Below, piece after piece: positions 56,368 through 64,000 of a DNA stretch of 64,000 bases. The translations under genes were made by a program, and so were the position numbers. The notes under the pieces were generated by a model that saw only the letters and a program-made list of their open reading frames with translations, did not search any database and was not told where the DNA came from. Positions within the stretch are counted from its first letter, which is position 1. Each line of letters starts with the position of its first letter. The stretch lies in the NCBI GenBank assembly GCA_033807695.1, contig CM066303.1:1984001-2048000 (forward strand). Reading direction: 5' to 3'. Origin of the DNA: Daedaleopsis sinensis. Lineage: Eukaryota > Basidiomycota > Agaricomycetes > Polyporales > Polyporaceae.

Positions 56368-59089
56368 CTAAATACCTCCATACGCCACCTTGCCATCCAC
56401 TATCGTCGCTCTCACCGCCGTCTGCAGAATGTCGCCGAACGGCTGGCCCTCGTCCATGATGTCGCGGTCCAGAACGACAAAGTCCGCGCGTTTCCCGGGG
56501 GCCAGCGAGCCGAGCGTGTCCTCTGCGAACGCCGCGTATGCCGCGTCGAGAGTCATGCCCTTCAGAGCTTGCGCGCGGGTCAGGCGCTCGGCGGAGAACC
56601 TGCGTGCGCACTCTTGTCAGCACGTCTAGGGGTGAGAAGGGACGAGAACGGCGCACCATCCACCTGCCCCGTGTGGGCTGTTGCCCTCGGTGTCCAGCCG
56701 GGAGACGGCGGCGTAGAAACCGAGGAGCGGATTGATGCTCTCGACCGGAAAGTCGGAGCCGAGGGGAAGAATGCCGTCGCGGGACGCTTTTAGGAGTGTC
56801 TGGTACGCGTATGCCCCCTTCATCCGCTCTGGTCCCTGCACGAAAGCTTCAGTCGTGTATTTTGGCCGGTGGAGTCACGAGCGTACCAGTCGCGTCTCCG
56901 CATACCACATATCACTTGTGCTGAGTTATCATCAGCCCTCTACTACCTACGATAGACACCGAGCGCCGCACTCACGCGTGTGTTGGCTGTACACTGTTCA
57001 GGACTGCAGGAATGTTCAAACGTGAGGCTCCATAGCCGTATAAGAGAGGTACTGACCACCGAGCTTGCCAGACCGTTCGAGGTCTTCGACCTGCATGATC
57101 TGTGAGTGCTCGTTGCGCGGCCGTCTCTTGGCGACCGCGTCCTTGTCGCCGCTCTCCTCGCCAATGGCCTCGAGCACATCCAAAACAGCTTTGTTGGCGC
57201 GGTCGCCGATCGCGTGGATGTTCTAATCCTAAATGTCAACGGACTGTAGGGCACTGCAAACGGAGCAAGGACATACGACGCCCCATCCTTTCGCCCACCA
57301 GGCGCGCGCGACCTTGCCCAGGTCTTCTTCGGAGAGACGCATGATACCGCGCACATCCGGCTTGTCCGAGTACGGAGCCAGGAGCGCGGCACCCCAAGAG
57401 CCGAGCGCCCCATCTGTGAACAGTTTCACGCTGCGCATGCGGATGCGCGAGGCTGGGTCAGGGTCGTAGATCTCGAGATTTCGCTCTTCTTCAGGTGATA
57501 GTCGGCCCGAGTCAGCCATGGCATACACGCGAATCTGAAGGTTCAACGTTCAATGCTTGTCAGGACTCAGTGTATGCGTATCATACTGTGAAACGTCAAC
57601 GCACGGGAAGCTGGCCCTCTGAATCGAGTCTAGTAGGACTCGGGATGAGCAAATTTGTTGGACCGACGGAGATCCAAGACTTACTCCTTGAACAGCTCAA
57701 ATTCCTCGATGCTCGTTGACGCATCATGGACGCTGGTCAGTCCAACGGCGAGCGCGTCTTTCAGGGCTCGCTCTGCATATTCGCCCATCACGCGTTTTGA
57801 TGGTTTGGGCACTGGAACCAGTGCTTGTGCATCATCCAGGAAAACACCGGTAGGCTCGCCGGTCGTTGGATCGCGTATGATCTCGCCGCCGGGGACAGTA
57901 GCTGGGAAGCCCTCGCTGAGGTGCTCTTTGGTCAACTGAAGGGCGCGCGGAGAGAGCCAGACCGCGTGTAAGTCGACACGGTGCAAGACGATGGGTAAAG
58001 AGGCCAGGGATGGTCGAGATGCAATGTCGGCCTGTAGTGAACAGTTAGTATCACCGGGGGCGTGGTCTGATGTAACGAGTCGTTACACTGTGATTCTAGC
58101 GTGATTACAATCCAAATATGACTTTCCTTTGTCAATGTGTTCCATCCTGGATACATCGTGGTTACATGCGACTCTGAAAAGTATCCAGGATGTAACACAA
58201 AAACACGGGATCATTTTGAATGTTTTTAGCATGCCATTGCACTGCGACAAACGAGAGAAACGTGTGGATTTTGACCACGATATGACCACGATGTAAGTGC
58301 TCGTTACATCGCTCAATGCCCCCGGTGTATGGCCCTGGAATGATGGCGATGCAGGAACGTACGGCGGTTGGGAAAGCACCGTTCGTGTCTTCCCAGCGCG
58401 TCTGATCCCAACCAACACCCTCTATCCAGGTGTCGGCGTCAGACGGGTGCTTCCGTACATAATCTTCTACTACGTCGAGGAGTCCGGCCAAGGAGCGCAC
58501 TTGATCAAGACGGAGTTGCATCTTGAAACCATACGGTAGTAAGTGCCCGTGAGCATCTGTGAAATATTAGGTCGTGCCGGCATGATACATGGTGGCAGAA
58601 AGGCGCATACCAGCCAGACCAGGGACCACTATGGAGCCTGCAGGTACATTGTAGACAGGAAGCGGCTTCTTGGCCGAAGGCTCGTTCCCATAAAATTTGC
58701 GAATGAGCTCGTTCTGGTACTCGTCCCAGTACGATTGGAGTTCGGCTAGCGTTCCAAGTTCGTCACGAGCCATACACCCAACGTTACTAGTACTGACCTA
58801 AAGTCCCTGTTGCTGAGATAGTTACCTTGTCAATAAGAATGCAGTCCACTGTCGGGGTATCAAGGTCTACAGTGTAGATTTTACTGCCTTCGGCGCAGAG
58901 AGCATAAGATCCTGGCAGAGACGAGACCAGCGAGGTAGAACCTTTGGTGAGCGAGTAATAATACGTGGAAAGTCCAGCAGCTGCAGAGGCCAAGAGAGTC
59001 CAGACTATCTGCCGTTTTCCAGATCCGTCATGATGAGATGTCGTCGCAGCCCGTTGTGGCTGCCCGGGTTTGCCAGCTCGTGAAGTCAT
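56368..59089 (-). CDS. Amidohydrolase family 3, copy 4
   Basis: 629 aa. Exons 59089-58798, 58745-58611, 58556-58363, 58031-57685, 57629-57605, 57534-57277, 57222-57057, 57003-56976, 56920-56887, 56835-56657, 56599-56368. Identical in layout to copy 3, including the inserted MITE, but at three neighbouring sites (57183, 57199, 57225) it carries the bases of copy 2. Confidence 0.92.
58052..58327. mobile_element. 276-bp CACTA-like MITE in amidohydrolase copy 4
   Basis: Same element and same site as in copy 3, so it was inherited by unit duplication and not inserted again. Confidence 0.8.
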
Positions 59090-62000
59090 CGTCGCCGGAG
59101 GAAACAAGATTCGGCAAGGATGAAGAGCATGCGAGCGCTCTCCATCCCCTGCCACGAGTCCCACGTAGAGGGTAGCGCCCCGCGAAGAACGACCGAGATC
59201 GCCATAGCCAAGAGTGTTGTCGAGGTAAGTACGAGCTGAGTACTCGAACGAGCTGGCGACGTCATGGGCGCTGGCTTTCCTTCCTGTTATGGCAATCTGC
59301 ATCTCAGACTGTCCGTGGTCGGACGGTCAAGCGTCGCTCACGGAAGCGTCGCGATCTCTGCGCTCCTCAGACGGCGCCCCACGTGAAAGCGCTCTCCGCG
59401 CTCTCGCACTCGTTTGCTCTCCTCGCCCTCTGCTCTCCCCCTGCCAGCGCGTTCGGCCCCTCTCTCGCTCTCCACCTGCGTGTCCCTCTCGCTCTCCACC
59501 TGCGTGTCCCTCACGCTCTCCACCTCCCTGTCCCTCACCCCTACTACGACAGCATCCCCGACAACTCGTCGCGCGCGCCCCCTCCCGCTGCGCATACACT
59601 GTATGCTCTCCTACCCGTCCCAGCTCGCCCATGCCCTCGACTCTCTCTCGCCGCGACCCGGGTCTGCTGCAGAACATCTAAGTTCCCAAACTCACACCGA
59701 CTTCTTCAGACGCTCACCTCCGAGTCCTTCCAGGAACATGCCGTCTGTGAGCGACTGAAGACTGTAACGACATTCGTCGCTCACCACATCACCCCCCGCC
59801 GGGACAGCGCCCTTCAACAAATGCGCGAATAGACATCTGCGCGATAGTCCTCAAGAGGCGCTCGTCGGGCTGTAACGCGCTGAGGCTGGGCCGAACGGCG
59901 CGCATTGTGGGCTGTAGCGGGGAGAGGTGGGCAAAAGGAGGGGAGCAGCCCGCGCTGCTTGGAGACACAGTCCGTCGTTGCGCTCCCGCAGTTGGCGCGT
60001 ATGGACGCCGCGCCGCGCCGCGCACACGTCTACGTCAGGTACGAGTCGCAGTGAGCGACTGCCGACTGCTGACAGCCTAAGCTGTACAATCATCGTCCCT
60101 CCGCCCAGCCGAGAGAGCGAAGTAGCGCTTTCGCGATGGGAACGCGTCTGACGGCCCCGCCTCGGGGTTCCCTTTTCCCTCGCCTCAGGGAAACTACGGC
60201 GCGCCGAACTCTTCGCGGTCAGCCACACCCAGGTGGTGCACAGAAGGTCATCCACGACTCGACCATTCGCACTCCGCTCCGCTCTGGAGCACCTCTCGCG
60301 CCCTCCTGACATACAGGGCGTGTGGGGTGCGCCAGACAACGTCCGAGTGCGCGCGATTCCGGGAAGACCGCGATCATCCCTGCAGAGTTCTGCAGCGCCG
60401 GCCCACGAGCACGTACCGTGGACTCGTCGAGCGAGCGCGGAAGGTACGTGGCCCGCGCTCTCCCGACATACAGAGCGTGTGGGGTGCGCCGGACAACGTC
60501 CGAGTGCGCGCGATTCCGGGAAGACCGCGACCATCCCTGCAGAGTTCTGCAGCGCCGGCCCACGGCCGCGTACCGTGGACTCGTCGAGCGAGCGCGGAAG
60601 GTACGTGGCCGTCGGGCACCGTCCACGACGAGCATATCTGCTCGCTCTCGCTGGCATGACAGCGTATGAGAGCTGACTCGGCCGCGCGCTGCAGCAGCAG
60701 CTCGCACTCGCCTCTGGAGCACTATGCAGAGCGTTCGGGGGGCGCCAGAGGCGAGTGCGCGACTTAGCGTGCTCAGGGCTCGCGGAGCAGCGCGGGCTGG
60801 TGGGAGAAACAGCCGCAAAGCACCCCGGTCTATCGTCGCGCTCGCGCCGTCGGCGCGTACCGAGTCGGCGCCGCACGCCGGATACGTCTATGTCTGGTAC
60901 GAATTGCAGTCAGCGACGGACTGCCGAGAGCCTAAGATCACTCACACATGTTCCGCTTCGTGAACCATGTCTCTGCCTCAGGAGCCCCCCGCACGCCCCA
61001 CGTCTTCCCCGTCAGCCTCGAGCGTGCTCGACATGCTGTACCACGCATGCTCTGCTCGGCCGCCGTCGGTTCTGAAGACGTTCGGTGAGATTCGAAGCGA
61101 CATCCGGCGAAATCGACCACCTACTACGCCTCACAGACTGCTGGGCACGTACTGCGCGTCCTCCATAGCTAGGTGAGTCGCTACAGACGTCTGCTAGCAG
61201 TGGGGTTGTCAGGAAATACGACGAATCTGACGCGCATGGCAGGGGACGTACGCACTCGCACCCGGAGCCAGCACGCAGTCCGCTTCGTCCGACGTCCGCC
61301 GGCGACGTCCCTACGCAGGAGTGTGAGTGTCCGGTTCGAAACACATGCATCAAATGCGTAGCTCACCTCGATCGACGCGTAGAGCACCGTCAACTGTCGC
61401 ACATTTCCAAGACTGACGTATGTGAGGGCGCAGGATTCGGCCACTCAACGAGTCTGCTGGCCTGCACCCGGCGTGGTGGAACGGGGTACCGAGCACGTCC
61501 CGTGAGCCCGCTCTCGTTCTCGCCCTGATCGCCCAGGCCAGGTCGACGACGCGCTCTGCGCACTCGGCTCGTCTCCGATTCTTGCTCCCCACACACGCCC
61601 TTGCTTCCTGCTGACACCTCTCATGCCGTCATCCGGATCCCGCGCGTCCGCTCTGTACCGGCGACCCTCTGCCCCTCTCCCTCCAGCACTCATCTCCTCC
61701 GGCGCGACCTACGCTGTGCGACAGGCACCATGCGACGGCGAACGACAAACTGTCTATGTGCACGCTCTCCGCTGCGTGTGCGTACGCTGCCGCACCCGTC
61801 GTGGCTCGCTCATACCCTCTGTATAGGCCACAGGGACAGGCACGACCACCCCGCGTGCGGAAAACGTATGTCCCGGCCCCTCCTGTCCACGCACACCTCC
61901 AGTGATCAATGGACCCTCCGTCCTGGACGTGTTCGGTAAGGCATCACACAAATAATCATTTCAATTAAACCACGTACCACTGTCCGATACGGCCCGATGG

Positions 62001-64000
62001 ACACCTTTGCGGGATTTTCAAAGCCAGGTGAGCGTCGAGCGACCGCTGTGGAAGGAGCACCGGGGCGGCAAGACCGGACGACTCGCATCCGCGACGGACC
62101 GCATCTGCAACAGACGCGATCCACCGCCGTGCGTGGTCGGCGTGCACGTTAACGTACGGAGTCGCGCACCGCAGTCAGGCACGATACGACGTCCCTGCAA
62201 AGTCTCGGTGAGTGTCAGTGAGCGAGCGACCGGCGGGAGCCAAGCTATCGGCCACTCACGAAGATCTCGCTAGGTGAGCGGTGAGCGCGTGAGCGGTGAG
62301 CTTGGACACCACCCCGGTCAGTCCGACGCCTCGAGCGTGGTTGTGGCAGACCGCCGTTGGCTCTGAAGACCTCCAGTAAGACATGGAGCGACGTCGACGA
62401 GGTGGGTCACCTACTACACCTCACGGCCTGCCGCGCGCGCTGCTGACGGCCGCGCGTTGCCCATGACCAGGTCGCCGGTTGGTGAGTGAGCAGGATATAC
62501 TGTTGCTATACGAAGTCAGTGATCTATCATGCAGGCAGGGTACCGTGTACACACCTATGTCCGGGATCAAACCGCGATCGCGTCCGGCGGCCCGTGTCCG
62601 TGGACAGCAACGTCGCCGACGGCGTGCAGCAGTCCATGTGAGGTGCAGTGCCACGTCCCTGCACAGTACTGTGAGTGTCCGGTTCGATCCAAATGAGTGC
62701 ATGGCTCACCTCGGGTGGACCCGCCTATGCCACGGTCAGGAAGACCCCGCAACAGATGCGATCCACTGTCGTCTTCGCATAATCGGCGCGAACGTACGGA
62801 GTCGCGTAGAGCAGTGAGGCACGATACGACGTCCCTGAGAATTCTCGGTGAGTGTTAGCGAGCGAGCGACCGGTGGGAGGCCACTTACCAACACCGTGCT
62901 AGGTGACACCCCGGACACCGGTCGGCCGGACGACTCGAGCGTGGTCGTGGCCGGCCTTGGTGAGACACGAAGCGACATCGGAAAAGGTGCATGACCTGCC
63001 CCTCTTCACGGCCTGCTGTGCACGCTGGTGACGGTCGCCCATCGACAAATCGCCGGCCGGTGGGTTTTGCTACACGAGCTCGGTGAATAAAGCTAATCTG
63101 GCACGCTAGTTATGGACGCACATACCTCTGTCCGGGATTCGACTTGCGATCGCGTCTACCGGCCCGTGTCCGTGGACAGTAACGTCGGCCGCCGACGGTG
63201 TGCTGGCAGCGTCCGTGCGAGGTGCAGTGCGACGCGCCTGCACAATCTTGTGAGTCCCGGTTCGATTCAATGAGTGCGTGGCTCACCTCGGCAGACCCGC
63301 GTATGCTGCACGGGATCGTCTGCAGTGAACCGGCGGGACTGTGAGTGTCTGACGAACGCAGGCACAAGACTGGGTACTCACTTGCAGTCCTGTGGTACGG
63401 CAGAACGCCGTACTCGACAAGACCGGTCGCACCGTCGGGGGATCGCGAACAGTCGAGTTACCGGTCTACGCGCTCGGAATGGGCTCTAATCACAAGTAAG
63501 TAAGGAACGACTGCAGACAGCATGAGTGTACGTACCTGGTGCAAGTCCCCTGGGCCGGCGTTCTAAAGCAGAGATTGTGTATTAGATCAGGCACGGTATA
63601 CAATGCATAAACGACGTACGCGCGAGTTCCGAGATTGCGATGCGTGCATGACGTCGTCGCGGACGCGCGCGACACGACGTGCGCAGTCCGGCCGACACTG
63701 TCCACGACGAGGAGGTGGGACGCAGATGGGCCGGGAGTATGTGTGTAGGCCCAGACGAAGTGAGAGACGGGGCGAGGGAGCCCAGAGCGAGAGCGGGAGA
63801 GGGGAGGGAGAGGGGTGAGTGCCGTTCGCAGCTCACGCAGCCCGCTCCTTATACGCCCCCGGCTCAGACAGGATGGCCCGTGCACGCAGCCCCCGCTCGC
63901 ACCCCCATATCCACCGTGGGCCCCGCGCCGTCTGGGCACGGACGGGCGGACCAACCAGCGCACGCCACGGCCGGGCGTGCGACGCCAGCCTGCTAGTGCG
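59090..64000. other. Unit 4 noncoding part, cut by the window edge
   Basis: Follows unit 3 with a constant 12,402-bp offset to about 62980. Beyond that, small differences (CTCTTCACGG, GTGGGTTTTG) match unit 1 rather than unit 3. The unit's 243-aa gene would lie outside the window. Confidence 0.6.

Larger units (their letters stand above)
18263..64000. repeat. Direct tandem array of a 12.4-13.1 kb unit
   Basis: Four head-to-tail copies. Using the shared TAGCCGCGAGG as the junction: unit 1 18263-31339, unit 2 31340-43945, unit 3 43946-56347, unit 4 56348-beyond 64000. Spacing between amidohydrolase stop codons is 13,063, 12,606 and 12,402 bp. Each unit holds the amidohydrolase gene, a long noncoding part, the 243-aa gene and a minisatellite. 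Units 3 and 4 are almost identical. Confidence 0.95.

Noticed and set aside
43946..64000. Units 3 and 4 as a pure assembly artefact
   Set aside because: Three clustered SNPs and the different right end of unit 4 show at least some real difference, though read evidence is still needed.

Overview
The window is fungal, most likely from an Agaricomycete (a Polyporales-like basidiomycete; this is inferred). Evidence: genes split by many 45-60 bp GT-AG introns, GC-rich DNA with pyrimidine-rich leaders and TATA boxes, a DUF6589-type protein, a spliced small heat-shock gene and a LINE with CCHC-knuckle ORF1. No prokaryotic signals are present.

Left third (1-16.8 kb) is a nest of mobile elements. Three compact, co-directional, spliced minus-strand genes of unknown function (1-3101) each have their own TATA box; the last carries a Zn2Cys6-type cysteine cluster and runs off the left edge. 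An LTR-like promoter stretch (about 3.65-4.08 kb) abuts a LINE (4082-6990, minus) that has ORF1 and the ORF2 endonuclease but no reverse transcriptase. A 489-bp TA-flanked mariner-like MITE (7011-7499) sits 20 bp upstream of ORF1. Next is the most interesting object: a complete 6,020-bp element (7549-13568) with about 130-bp terminal inverted repeats that each fold into a hairpin, a perfect 10-bp target-site duplication, and exactly two convergent genes, a DUF6589-like protein (891 aa, proposed transposase) and a RecQ-like helicase (830 aa).

Middle (13.6-18.2 kb): a small hypothetical gene, short direct and inverted repeats, and an Hsp20 small heat-shock gene whose reading frame appears shifted twice.

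Right two thirds (18.26 kb to the end) is a direct tandem array of a 12.4-13.1 kb unit, three full copies and part of a fourth. Each unit carries (i) an 11-exon amidohydrolase-3 (YtcJ-like) gene on the minus strand, intact at 629 aa in all four copies with all expected metal ligands; (ii) about 9 kb without a convincing gene, itself built of degenerate internal repeats; (iii) a two-exon plus-strand gene for a 243-aa basic protein, intact in three copies; and (iv) a 26-bp minisatellite. Copy spacing is 13,063, 12,606 and 12,402 bp. Units 3 and 4 are nearly identical, with clustered SNPs that look like gene conversion. One intron of the amidohydrolase took two unrelated MITE insertions in different copies and none in copy 2, which preserves the empty site.

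All exon boundaries come from reading frame and splice consensus only. Family names come from motif recognition and were not confirmed by search.
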